A stretch of DNA of 64,000 nt from Saccharopolyspora rhizosphaerae (GTDB taxonomy: Bacteria; Actinomycetota; Actinomycetes; Mycobacteriales; Pseudonocardiaceae): contig NZ_RSAA01000001.1 of NCBI RefSeq assembly GCF_003931915.1, positions 434,001 through 498,000 on the forward strand. Reading direction: 5' to 3'. This document shows positions 50,550 through 59,233 of the stretch, one piece after another; position 1 is the first letter of the stretch; every line of letters begins with the position of its first letter. The translations under genes were made by a program, and so were the position numbers. The notes under the pieces were generated by a model. The model did not search any database. It saw nothing but the letters and a program-made list of their open reading frames with translations, and was not told where the DNA came from.

Positions 50550-51692
50550 ATGCAGTTCGGGGTCGACGCCAGCGCGCCCGGTGGCGACCGCACGGCCACC
50601 GTGGTGGTCCTCGGTGGCGGGCAGGCGGGCTTGTCGGCCGGCTACCACCTGCAGCGCAAGGGTTTCGTCAGCGCGCTCGAGGACACCGGGGCGCGGAGCT
50701 TCGTGGTGCTCGACGCCAACCAGGCGCCCGGGGGCGCGTGGCGCCACCGCTGGGAATCGCTGCGGATGGCGACCGTGAACGGCATCTTCGACCTGCCCGG
50801 GTTCGCCCAGCCGCCGGTCGACCCGGACGAGCCCAGCCGGGTGGCGGTGCCGCGCTACTTCAGCGCTTTCGAGCGAGCCACGCAGCTGCCCGTGCTGCGA
50901 CCGGTGCAGGTCACCGCCGTCCGGCCCGCCGTCCCGGACGAGCCCGACGGGGACCTGCTCGTCGAGACCGACCGCGGGCGGTGGACCACCCGCGCGGTCA
51001 TCAACGCGACGGGGACCTGGACCAACCCGGTCCTCCCCCACTACCCGGGTCAGGAGACCTTCCGGGGTCGGCAGCTGCACACCCAGGACTACGTCGCCGC
51101 CGAGCGGTTCGCGGGGTTGCGCGTCGCCGTCGTCGGCGGGGGCATCTCGGCCGTGCAGCAGCTCGCGGAGATCTCCGAGGTCGCGACGACGTTCTGGTAC
51201 ACGCGCCGGGAACCCGTGTTCCGCGAGGGCGCGTTCGACCGCGACGCCGGGCGCGAGGTCGTCGCCGAGGTGGCTGCCGACGTCGAAGCCGGCCGTCCCG
51301 CCGGCAGCATCGTCTCCTACACCGGGCTGGCCTGGACCTCCTACGCCGTGGCCGCCGCGCAGCGCGGGGCGCTGCAGCGCCGTCCCCTGTTCACCCGGAT
51401 CGAACCGAGAGGGCTCCGCGAGGCCGACGGGACGTTCACCCCGGTGGACGTGATCCTCTGGGCCACCGGGTTCCGACCCGCACTGGCGCACCTGGATCCG
51501 CTCGGCCTGCGCACCGAGCTCGGCGGTGTCCGGGTGCGCGGAACTCAGGTCGTCGGTGACCCTCGCGTGCACCTCGTCGGTTTCGGCCCCTCCCAATCCA
51601 CCGTCGGCGCCAACCGCGCGGGCCGCGAGGCCGCCCACGCGCTCGTCCGCCACCTCCGCCGGCGGGACCCCACCGTGACGCCAGCCGGCTGA
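50550..51692 (+). CDS. FAD-dependent (flavin monooxygenase-like) oxidoreductase
   Basis: The 380-residue protein has two dinucleotide-binding motifs, LGGGQAGLSAGYHL (FAD) and VVGGGISAVQQL (NADPH), plus WATGFRPAL near the C terminus. This is the layout of FMO/Baeyer-Villiger-like enzymes, although the FMO fingerprint is not exact. It could oxidise an N- or S-compound or a ketone. ATG at 50550 follows TTGAGGAG at 7 nt. It converges with the M20 amidohydrolase, with 5 bp between the two stops. Confidence 0.85.
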   Translation: MQFGVDASAPGGDRTATVVVLGGGQAGLSAGYHLQRKGFVSALEDTGARSFVVLDANQAPGGAWRHRWESLRMATVNGIFDLPGFAQPPVDPDEPSRVAVPRYFSAFERATQLPVLRPVQVTAVRPAVPDEPDGDLLVETDRGRWTTRAVINATGTWTNPVLPHYPGQETFRGRQLHTQDYVAAERFAGLRVAVVGGGISAVQQLAEISEVATTFWYTRREPVFREGAFDRDAGREVVAEVAADVEAGRPAGSIVSYTGLAWTSYAVAAAQRGALQRRPLFTRIEPRGLREADGTFTPVDVILWATGFRPALAHLDPLGLRTELGGVRVRGTQVVGDPRVHLVGFGPSQSTVGANRAGREAAHALVRHLRRRDPTVTPAG

Positions 51693-51697
51693 GCCGG

Positions 51698-52966
51698 TCA
51701 GGGCTCCGGGCGCACGGAGGTGCGCTGGTCCATGCGCAGCAGCGTCGCGGCGAGCAGGTGCACGCCGGTGGCGATCTCGTCGGGTTCGGTCCACTCCTCC
51801 GGGCAGTGGCTGCGGCCGTCGTGGGAGGGCACGAAGATCATCCCGGCCGGGCAGCGCGCCGCGAGGTGCGCGGCGTCGTGCCCCGCCGCGCTCGGCATCG
51901 CCACCCAGGGCAGCCCGAGCTCGTCGGCCGTGGCCGCGGTCAGGTCCTGCACGCTGGTGGCGGTGGGGACGACGTCGTTGTCGGAGCTCCACTCCAGCAA
52001 CGCCTCCACGCCGTTCTCCGCGGCGAGGCTGCCGATCTCCTCGGCGATCCGACGCTGCGCGCGGGACAGCCAGGCCTGGTCGTCGGAGCGGAATTCCGCG
52101 GCCAGCACCGCCCGGCCGGGAACGACGTTCTCCGCAGCGGGTTCCAGGCCGAGCGTGCCGCAGGTCGCAACCGCCGATTCCGGGCCGGTGCAACCGATGC
52201 GCTCCACGGCCAGCACCGTCTTCGCCGCGGCCACCAGCGCGTCCTTGCGCTCGTCCATGCGGCAGGTGCCGGCGTGGTCAGCGCGCCCGATGAACGTCGC
52301 CAGCAGTCGGTCGATGCCGACGATGGCGGTGACCACGCCGATCTCGACACCCCGTCGCCGCAGCGTCGGTCCCTGCTCGATGTGCAGCTCGACGTACCCG
52401 TGCAACGGGCCGGTGGCCCAGCCCGGGCGCAGCACGCCCTCCGGGTCGACGCCGAACCCGCGCAGGGCGTCACCGAGCCGCGTGCCCTTCCCGTCGCGGA
52501 GGTCGAGGTCGGCGGCGGTGAGCACGCCGGTGGCGGCCTGACTGCCCAGGCAGGTGCCCGAGTGCGGGTTGGCCTCCTCCCCGAGGAAGTCGACCACCAG
52601 CAGGTCGTGGTCGAGCCGGGTGCCGGTCTCGCGCAGCCTGCGCGCGACCTCGATCGCACCGAGCACCCCGACGACGCCGTCGAAACGACCGCCACCCTCG
52701 ACGGTGTCGGTGTGCGAGCCGGTGACCAGCGGCGGCCCACCGCGCCGGCCCGCCAACCTGCCGACGATGTTGCCGGCCGGGTCGGTGACGACCTCGAGCC
52801 CCGCGTCGCGCATCCGCGCCCGGACCCACGCCCGCGAGGCTCGGTAGGGCTCGCTGAACAAGCGGCGCGTCCACCCCGCCGAGTCGGGTTCGGAGAGCTC
52901 GGCGAGCTCGTGCACGTCCGACCACAACCGCTCCTGGTGGGGCTCCAGCAGCTCGATGCCTCGCAC
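51698..52966 (-). CDS. M20-family amidohydrolase (allantoate / N-carbamoyl-amino-acid type)
   Basis: The 422-residue protein is a dinuclear zinc amidohydrolase. Ligands are visible in GSHTDTVEGGGRFDGVVG (His, Asp), LGEEANPHSGTCLGS (Glu-Glu), HIEQGP (His) and AAGHDAAHLA (His). It would hydrolyse allantoate, N-carbamoyl-beta-alanine or N-carbamoyl amino acids. GTG at 52966 has a moderate AGG site. No purine or pyrimidine catabolic genes flank it, so the substrate is undecided. Confidence 0.9.
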   Translation of the reverse strand: MRGIELLEPHQERLWSDVHELAELSEPDSAGWTRRLFSEPYRASRAWVRARMRDAGLEVVTDPAGNIVGRLAGRRGGPPLVTGSHTDTVEGGGRFDGVVGVLGAIEVARRLRETGTRLDHDLLVVDFLGEEANPHSGTCLGSQAATGVLTAADLDLRDGKGTRLGDALRGFGVDPEGVLRPGWATGPLHGYVELHIEQGPTLRRRGVEIGVVTAIVGIDRLLATFIGRADHAGTCRMDERKDALVAAAKTVLAVERIGCTGPESAVATCGTLGLEPAAENVVPGRAVLAAEFRSDDQAWLSRAQRRIAEEIGSLAAENGVEALLEWSSDNDVVPTATSVQDLTAATADELGLPWVAMPSAAGHDAAHLAARCPAGMIFVPSHDGRSHCPEEWTEPDEIATGVHLLAATLLRMDQRTSVRPEP

Positions 52967-53121
52967 AGCGTCCTGCCTCTCACTCGACCGATCCGCCTCG
53001 GCGCCATGCTGCCGCCTCGAACACGGCGGGTCCCGGAGCGATCCGCGGACGTTCCCGCTGAACCTGGCCCCCGAACCGGAAGACGTCAGTCCAGTGGGTC
53101 AGCTCCGGGCACGACCGGTGA

Positions 53122-54048
53122 TCAGGGAACGAGGTGCCCCGCTGCTCGGAGGAGGCCGTACCACTCGGCCCGGGTGAGGCGGAGGTCCGAGCCCGCCGCG
53201 GCGTCGGTGATGCGTTGCGTGTTGGTGGTGCCGAGCACGACCTGCATTCCCGCCGGGTGGCGGGTGATCCACGCCGTGGCGATGGCCATCGGGGTGGCGC
53301 CGTACTTGACTGCGAGCTTCTCCAACAGCGCGTTGAGCTCCGGGTGTTCCGGGTCGTCGAGGAAGACCCCGCCCGGGGAGGTCTTCTGGAACGGCGACCA
53401 CGCCTGGAGGGTGATGCCGTTGATGCGGCAGTGGTCGACCAGGCCGCCTCCGTCGCGCACGAGCGCGCCGTCCTCGGCCGTGTTGGCGGTGAGCCCTTGC
53501 GCGATGATCGTCGCGTGCGCGACCGACAGCTGCACCTGGTTGACCACGATCGGTTGGCGCACGGCCGTCTTCAGCAGCTCGATCTGGCCCGGGGTGTGGT
53601 TGGAGACGCCGAAGTTGCGCACCTTGCCGCTGGATTCGAGCTCGTCGAAGGCGCGGGCCACCTCATCAGGCTCGACCAGCGCGTCCGGGCGGTGCAGCAG
53701 CAGCACGTCGACGTGGTCCGTGCCCAGCGCGCGCAGCGACTCCTCCACCGACGAGACGACGTGCTCGTAGGAGGAGTCGTAGTACCCGTCGACGATGCTG
53801 GTCTTGGTCTGCAGCGTGATCTGCTCCCGCTCGTCGCTGGACAGGCCCAGCGCCTCGGCGAACCTCCGCTCGCACCAGTGCCTTCCGTGCTGCGAGCCGT
53901 AGATGTCCGCGTGGTCGAAGAAGTCGATCCCGGCCTCGCGGGCCGCGGTGTAGATCTCCCGGATCTCCTCATCGGTCTTGTCCGCGATCCGCATCATCCC
54001 CGAGATGATGTTCGGCGCTTGAGTCGTTCCGAGCGGAACGGTCCGCAT
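53122..54048 (-). CDS. Aldo/keto reductase
   Basis: The 308-residue TIM-barrel enzyme has the AKR catalytic set: Asp in IDFFDHADIYG, Tyr in the same segment, Lys in LQTKTSIV and His in LLLHRPD. The NADPH region ends with VVLGTTNTQRI. It resembles YdhF-type reductases, which reduce carbonyls with unclear natural substrates. ATG at 54048 is taken as the start; a GTG at 54060 overlaps the end of the arsR frame (GTGA) and is a possible alternative. Confidence 0.9.
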   Translation of the reverse strand: MRTVPLGTTQAPNIISGMMRIADKTDEEIREIYTAAREAGIDFFDHADIYGSQHGRHWCERRFAEALGLSSDEREQITLQTKTSIVDGYYDSSYEHVVSSVEESLRALGTDHVDVLLLHRPDALVEPDEVARAFDELESSGKVRNFGVSNHTPGQIELLKTAVRQPIVVNQVQLSVAHATIIAQGLTANTAEDGALVRDGGGLVDHCRINGITLQAWSPFQKTSPGGVFLDDPEHPELNALLEKLAVKYGATPMAIATAWITRHPAGMQVVLGTTNTQRITDAAAGSDLRLTRAEWYGLLRAAGHLVP

Positions 54049-54056
54049 AGGTCGTG

Positions 54057-54554
54057 TCACCTCACCGCACGAGTTCGTCCGGGAGATCCCGGACCCGCCG
54101 GTCGATTCCACCACGGATCGCGCGGACCGCCGCGACGCGCTGCCCGCGGACGGCGGGTGGGAGGCGTCGCTTCCGGCGGGGTGGCGCAGGCAGCACGCGG
54201 TCGAGCCCGACCCCCACGGCCGCAGGCCGCTGCGTCGTTCCGATCACGTGTTGGCCGCTGGCGTCTCGGACGGTGCCAGGCCGGGGAGAGCGAGCGCAGC
54301 GCTTCCGGCCGCACGTGGGAGCACCTCCACGTCCCACGCCGCTCGCCTTCGATCACACCGGTCTCGCGCAGCACCTCGAGGTTGTGGGAGATCGTGGGTC
54401 CGGCCAGGTCGAACGCCCCAGTCAGATCGCCCCCGCACGCTTCACCTCCGGTGTGCGAGGCGAGCAGCGACAGCAACCGCACCGGCTCCCCGATCGCCTT
54501 GAACACCCGCGCCAGCGAGGTGGCCTGCTCGTCGTCCAGCGGCTCGCGCACCAC
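54057..54554 (-). CDS. ArsR/SmtB-family regulator with frameshifted C terminus
   Basis: Residues about 1-95 are a normal ArsR domain (LARVFKAIGEPVRLLSLLASH; GPTISHNLEVLRETGVIEGERRG). The metalloid-binding CVC pair of arsenic sensors reads CGG, so one cysteine is lost. After SLSP the frame runs on into a 70-residue Arg/Pro-rich tail, while the expected short end (LAPSETPAANT, stop near 54244) lies in another frame. A one-base change near 54290 explains this. The gene is divergent from a decayed cadI. It may still bind DNA, but it looks like it is degenerating. Confidence 0.65.
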   Translation of the reverse strand: MVREPLDDEQATSLARVFKAIGEPVRLLSLLASHTGGEACGGDLTGAFDLAGPTISHNLEVLRETGVIEGERRGTWRCSHVRPEALRSLSPAWHRPRRQRPTRDRNDAAACGRGGRARPRAACATPPEATPPTRRPRAARRGGPRDPWWNRPAGPGSPGRTRAVR

Positions 54555-54629
54555 CCGTGATCAGCACAGGCCCACAGCCGCCTGTTTCGCACGCAGCTAC
54601 CTCGACCGCTGCCGAAGCAGCGGAGCAAG

Positions 54630-55048
54630 CGGTCCCGTCGGCCACCGGCTCTTCGCGTGGGCGACCTGGAAGCCTCCAGCGCGCTACTCGACGCTCTTCG
54701 GCCGCGAACCCGCCAAGCGGTGGCCGGCTTCGCCCTCATCGAACCACCGCTCGAGCTCGTGCTGATCGCGGGTGAGGCCGGGCAGGACACCGCGCGGGAC
54801 CACCTGGGCGTGGAAGTCGACAGCACCGAGGCGGTCGACGCCGCCGAGCGGCTCCGGGCCCTCGGTCCGCTCACCGAGGCCGAAGCACACGACCTGCTGC
54901 TACCCGCCCCAAGGACGACGTCTGGGTCCACGGACCCGGCCGCGAGCCGTGGGCTGTCCACGTCGTCGAGGACGACGCCCCCGCCTCCGGCGCCTCGGCG
55001 GAGGCCTTGCTGCGGGTGACGGGGCTCAGGCGTCGAGGATCCCGTTGA
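54630..55048 (+). pseudogene. cadI: Decayed cadmium/arsenic-inducible VOC protein (CadI/ArsI)
   Basis: Fragments of one CadI/ArsI protein appear in three frames in the right order: LRVGDLEAS, then YSTLFGREPAKR, then IEPPLELVLIAGEAGQDTARDHLGVEV, then TTCCY (54889-54903, with the vicinal cysteines), then VWVHGPGREPW. At least four frameshifts and loss of the start codon are needed to explain this. Intact ArsI enzymes cleave organoarsenicals with iron. The end overlaps the pterin dehydratase gene on the other strand. Its divergent partner arsR is also damaged, so the metalloid response here is defunct. Confidence 0.8.
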
Positions 55049-55307
55049 GGCGGCGTGCGAGGGCGAGGTCGTGCTCGGTCGTCCCGCCCTCGTCGTGGGT
55101 GAGCGAGGTGACGGTCACGCACTTGTAGTCGTGGATGCGGATGTCGGGGTGGTGGTTGGCCCGGTTGGCCGCCCACGCCACCACGTTCGCCAGCTGCACC
55201 GCCCCGTTGAAACCCTTCACCGTCCATGTCCGGCTGATCGAACGCGCATCACCGGTCCAGCCGGTCAGGTCTTGCAGGGCGCGAGCCACCTCGTCGTCGC
55301 TGAGCAT
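55026..55307 (-). CDS. Pterin-4a-carbinolamine dehydratase
   Basis: The 93-residue protein is full length for this family. The signature lies in ANHHPDIRIHDYKCV (His-His-Pro and the second His), with the WTGDARSISRTWTVKGF strand before it. It recycles the pterin cofactor of aromatic amino acid hydroxylases; in some bacteria it also assists transcription factors. ATG at 55307 has a weak AGG site. It stands alone between the cadI remnant and a divergent DUF3040 gene. Confidence 0.9.
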   Translation of the reverse strand: MLSDDEVARALQDLTGWTGDARSISRTWTVKGFNGAVQLANVVAWAANRANHHPDIRIHDYKCVTVTSLTHDEGGTTEHDLALARRLNGILDA

Positions 55308-55462
55308 CGCGACTCCTTCCGGCGCGGGATGATCGACGACACCGAGTCTACTGACCGGCCGCGAGCCGGCCCGTCCGGATCAGGGCCTATCGGCCCTACC
55401 GGCACCGCACGCGGGTCAGCGATCGTGACCTCAACTGGTCCGGTCGACTGCCGGAGGACGCC

Positions 55463-55723
55463 ATGCTTCAACCCCACGAACGCCGAATCCTCGGTGAGAT
55501 GGAGCGCCAGCTGCGCACCGAAGACCCCGGGCTCGCAGGCGAGATGGCCAAGCCTCGCAGCCGCTTCCGCACTTGGCTGAACACCCGCAGAGCTCTCGGC
55601 CTGGCTTCAGCGTCTCTGGCAGTGCTGTGCCTCGTCCTCGGTGAAGCCGCTGCCTTCGTCACCACCGCCCTGGTGGCCACGGCCCTGCTCATGCTCAACG
55701 GTTGGACCTTCCGATCCCGGTAG
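55463..55723 (+). CDS. DUF3040 membrane protein
   Basis: The 86-residue protein starts LQPHERRILGEMERQLRTEDPGLAGEM, the cytosolic DUF3040 motif, and ends in two membrane helices (about 45-60 and 63-80). Function is unknown; the family is common in actinobacteria. ATG at 55463 follows CGGAGG. Confidence 0.8.
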   Translation: MLQPHERRILGEMERQLRTEDPGLAGEMAKPRSRFRTWLNTRRALGLASASLAVLCLVLGEAAAFVTTALVATALLMLNGWTFRSR

Positions 55724-55821
55724 CCCAGGTTGACCCCCGTGCGCACTCCCACCGGCGCCGAAGCTGGTGGGAGTGAGCATGCTCCTGCTCTGCGAACGCC
55801 TTCGACCAGGACAGGGTGGTC

Positions 55822-56572
55822 ATGACCGACGAGCGGTTCCTCGCGCACGTCACCGAGCGGTTGGAGGCCCTCCCGCGCGTGCAGGCGGTCACGCTCGGCG
55901 GCTCCCGGGCCCAGGGCACCCACCGCCCGGACAGCGACTGGGACCTCGCTCTCCACTACCGGGGCGGATTCGCGCCCGCGGACCTGCGCGCGATCGGCTG
56001 GGACGGCGAGGTGTCCGAGATCGGTGCGTGGGGTGGCGGTGTCTTCAACGGCGGTGCCTGGCTGACGATCGACGGTCGGCACGTCGACGTGCACTACCGC
56101 GACCTCGACGTGGTCGAGCACGAGCTCGCCGAGGCCGAGCGGGGTCGGTTCCACTGGGAGCCGCTGATGTTCCACCTCGCGGGCATCCCGAGCTACCTGG
56201 TCGTCGCCGAGCTCGCCTTCAACCGCACGCCGCACGGCAGCCTGCCGCGTCCCGACCACCCCGCAGCGCTCCGGGGATCGGCTCCCCCGGTGTGGCGGGA
56301 CCGCGCGACGATGACCTTGCAGTACGCCGAAGGCGCCTACGCCGCGCGCGGCCAGGCCACGGAGGTAGCGGGCGCGCTCGCGACCCGCCGCCATGTTCAC
56401 CGCGCACGCGGTGCTGGCCGCCCGCGGTCAGTGGGTCACCAACGAGAAGCGGTTGCTGCACGACGCTGATCTCCGCGACCTCGACGCCATCACCGCGAAG
56501 CTCGCTCCGGACCCCGAAGCTCTGCACCAGGGCCTCGCCGACTCCAGGGACCTCTTCGACTCCGCGACCTAG
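55822..56572 (+). pseudogene. Nucleotidyltransferase-domain protein, frameshifted
   Basis: The N-terminal frame from ATG at 55822 has a clear nucleotidyltransferase motif (LGGSRAQGTHRPDSDWDLAL) and a distant Asp (HVDVHYRDLD). The helical C-terminal part (MFTAHAVLAARGQWVTNEK through RDLFDSAT, stop 56570-56572) continues in another frame. One extra base near 56382-56390 (ACCCGCCGCC where ACCGCCGCC would join) restores a single frame. The uninterrupted protein would be about 250 residues, like aminoglycoside-nucleotidyltransferase or MNT-type proteins. It may be a sequencing error or recent decay. Confidence 0.75.
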
Positions 56573-56671
56573 GTCCTGTGGGGAACCACTCCGCTAGGGC
56601 TCGGCCGCTCGGTGACGCGGCCCATGTCGGAGGGCACGACGGGACGAGGAGCACGACCGGTCGCGAGGTGT

Positions 56672-57730
56672 TCAGGTCGAGCCGGTCCCCTGCTGCGGTT
56701 CGAGCCGGAGGCAGAAGCAGGCCCCGCCGCTCTCGGCGCGTTCGTACCAGGCGCTCCCGCCGTTGGCTTCGGCGAGGTTGCGGACGATCCAGAGCCCGAG
56801 CCCTGTTCCCTCCACGTCACGTCCGGTGTTCGGGTCACGGCTGAAGCGGTCGAACATCCGCGGCGCGAACTCCTCCGGCACCCCGGAACCGTGGTCGCAC
56901 ACCTGCAGCTCGACCCCGCCCGACCGCTCGGTGGCGTTGATCTCGACCGGCGGTCTCCCGTAGCTGAAGGCGTTCTCCAGGTAGTTGGTGAGCATCTCGG
57001 AGAACTCCTGCCTGTCGACCATGGCCACGAGGTCCGGGCTGCAGGAGAACGTCACGTCCCGGGCCTTGTCACCGAAGACGGCCAGCCGTTCGAGGATGAG
57101 TTCGAGCACGGGCACCGGTTCGCGGAGGGCTCGGGCGTTCTCCGCGTCGATCCGCGAGGCGGTGAGCAGCTTGCGCATCAGCCCCCAGAGCCCGTCCACG
57201 CGCTCGAGGACCTGCTCGACGAGGTCACGACCGCGCTTGTCGCCGTGGCCGGAGAGGTGGTCCTGGAGGCTGCGCACGAGCAGCTTGATCTCCGCCACCG
57301 GAGCGCGGAGCTCGTGGGCGGCGACGGCGACGATGGCGGATTGCCGTTCCAGCGCCGTCTCCAGCTCCTGTTCGACCCGCTTCCGACGCGTGACGTCCCG
57401 CAGCGAGGCGACGTGGACCTGTTCGCCCTGCCAGCCGGCGGTGGTCACCCGCATCTCCACCACCCGCGGCGACCTGCCGGGGGCGAGGAGGTCGATCTCG
57501 CTCGTCTCCTGGTTGACCATCGGGAACCCGAACGAGCTTCCGACGAGCTCGGTCGCCGGCCGGGCGAACAGCGCCTCGGCCGCCGGGTTGCACGAGCGGA
57601 TGATGCCGTTGTGGTCGACCGCGACGATCCCGTCGGCCGCGGCGGTCACCAACGTCTGCTCGCCACCGCCGTTCGACGGGGCGCCGGGGTCTCGTCGTCC
57701 ACCGGAAGGAGCGTTCGACGGCTCGCTCAT
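56672..57730 (-). CDS. PAS-domain sensor histidine kinase of the Kai operon
   Basis: The 352-residue soluble kinase has a PAS domain (about 26-120: VTAAADGIVAVDHNGIIRSCN), a HisKA domain with the H-box AAHELRAPVAEIK, and an ATPase domain with N-box (LTNYLENAFSYG) and G-boxes (HGSGVPEEFAPRMF, GTGLGLWIV). No membrane segment is present, as in SasA, the kinase driven by cyanobacterial KaiC. It starts 18 bp after kaiC on the same strand and is probably its output kinase. No cognate response regulator lies in the window. Confidence 0.9.
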   Translation of the reverse strand: MSEPSNAPSGGRRDPGAPSNGGGEQTLVTAAADGIVAVDHNGIIRSCNPAAEALFARPATELVGSSFGFPMVNQETSEIDLLAPGRSPRVVEMRVTTAGWQGEQVHVASLRDVTRRKRVEQELETALERQSAIVAVAAHELRAPVAEIKLLVRSLQDHLSGHGDKRGRDLVEQVLERVDGLWGLMRKLLTASRIDAENARALREPVPVLELILERLAVFGDKARDVTFSCSPDLVAMVDRQEFSEMLTNYLENAFSYGRPPVEINATERSGGVELQVCDHGSGVPEEFAPRMFDRFSRDPNTGRDVEGTGLGLWIVRNLAEANGGSAWYERAESGGACFCLRLEPQQGTGST

Positions 57731-57748
57731 CAGTCACCGCTCCATCGC

Positions 57749-59233
57749 CTACAGCGGCTCTGCCGGCTGCTGCGGCTGCTCGGGAACCAGGGTGGTGGAC
57801 GCGGAGTCGAGCGGCTCGCCGATGTGCATGCCGCGGTCGTCGATGTCCACCCGGCGGATGCGCTGGTCGTGCGAGGTGCCCCGGGCCTTCGGCACGACGA
57901 CGGCGCGCCGCACCTCGCCGCCGCTCTCCAGGTCGCGCAGCAGGATCGTCACGTCGACGAGGCTGTTGATCTCCACGGCGACCTCGGGCGGCATCCGGTC
58001 TCCCAGGCGAGGGCCCGACGAGGAGGTGAGCAGCGCGGTGATCTCGCGAGGGCGCAACACCGCGCCCAGGGCGACCAGGAAGTCGAGCATCCCCTGCGGG
58101 TTGGTGATGCGCTCGAGCGCGGAGACCGTGTCGATCACCACCCGCCGGGGCGCGAACTCGGTGACGTGGCGCCGCATCCGGATGAAGTGGTCCTCCAGCG
58201 AGGACTCCTCCGGGTGCTCCGCCACCACGCGCAGCAGCCCGCTCCCCTCCGCCTCCTCCACGTCGACGTCCCAGCCCGCAGCGGTGCGCACCAGCTGCTC
58301 GTGGGTTTCCTCGAAGGTGCAGAAGAGGCATCGCTCCCGCGCCTCGAGCGCGGCGGCGGCGAAGCGCAGTCCGACCAAGGTCTTGCCCGAGCCGGGAGAA
58401 CCGCTGAGGAACGTGATCGCGTCCCGGTAGGGACCACCCCCGCACATCGCGTCCAGCTCCGCGATGCCCGAGGACACGCGCTCGCGCGAGGCGCGGGCCG
58501 GCTCGCCGAGGAAGGCCAGGGGCACCACCACGATCCCGTCCTGCGGGTCGATGGCGAACAACCACTCCCCGGTCCGGTGCCCCGCACCGCGGAACTTGAC
58601 GATCTCGATGGTCCGGCGGCGCTGGCCGCTGTCCAGCACGTTGCGGAGGATGATCACGTTGTTGAGCACGAACTCCTCGACGCCCAGCCGCGACACGCCA
58701 TCGTGCTCAGCCGACCGCTCGGTGGTGAGCACCGCGGTGACTCCGAGGCCTTCGAGGGAGGAGGCGATCCTGAACAGTTCTCGGCGGACGTTGGCGGCGT
58801 CGCTGAAGCGGGTGAGGATCGCGCCGAGGGAGTCGAGCGCGACGCGCTTCGCGCCCGTGCGGCGGACGGCGTCCTCGATGCGCGCGACCAGAGCGGCCAA
58901 GTCGAAGTCGCCGACGGCGACGCTCTCCTCCACCTCCGCCGACGCGTCGACGAAGGTCCAGGCACCCTCGCTCTCCCACACGTCGATGGGCTCTCCCAAC
59001 GACGCGGCGTTGCTGCGCACGGCCGCGGGCTTCTCCTCGAACGTGACGAAGACCCCGGGCTCGCCGAAACCGCTGATGCCGCGGGCGAGGAACTCCACGG
59101 CGAACACCGTCTTCCCGCTGCCGGTCGTCCCCGTCACCAGCGTGGCGCGCCCTGCGGGCAGTCCGCCCAGCGCGACCTGGTCGAAACCGCCGATGCCGGT
59201 CGGAAGGCGTTCGATCGCTCCGCTACCGCTCAC
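57749..59233 (-). CDS. kaiC: Two-domain KaiC-like clock ATPase
   Basis: The 494-residue protein has two RecA-like halves: Walker A GTTGSGKT (35-42) with catalytic Glu pair FEE (65-67), and GSPGSGKT (278-285) with FEE (307-309). It has the size and order of cyanobacterial KaiC, a hexameric ATPase/autokinase. The CII phosphosite segment differs: aligned by eye, T426 is Val, S431 is Asn (422-423 region) and T432 is Ser424. Autophosphorylation may thus be limited to one residue. GTG at 59233 overlaps the kaiB stop (GTGA), and the histidine kinase follows. Confidence 0.92.
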   Translation of the reverse strand: MSGSGAIERLPTGIGGFDQVALGGLPAGRATLVTGTTGSGKTVFAVEFLARGISGFGEPGVFVTFEEKPAAVRSNAASLGEPIDVWESEGAWTFVDASAEVEESVAVGDFDLAALVARIEDAVRRTGAKRVALDSLGAILTRFSDAANVRRELFRIASSLEGLGVTAVLTTERSAEHDGVSRLGVEEFVLNNVIILRNVLDSGQRRRTIEIVKFRGAGHRTGEWLFAIDPQDGIVVVPLAFLGEPARASRERVSSGIAELDAMCGGGPYRDAITFLSGSPGSGKTLVGLRFAAAALEARERCLFCTFEETHEQLVRTAAGWDVDVEEAEGSGLLRVVAEHPEESSLEDHFIRMRRHVTEFAPRRVVIDTVSALERITNPQGMLDFLVALGAVLRPREITALLTSSSGPRLGDRMPPEVAVEINSLVDVTILLRDLESGGEVRRAVVVPKARGTSHDQRIRRVDIDDRGMHIGEPLDSASTTLVPEQPQQPAEPL

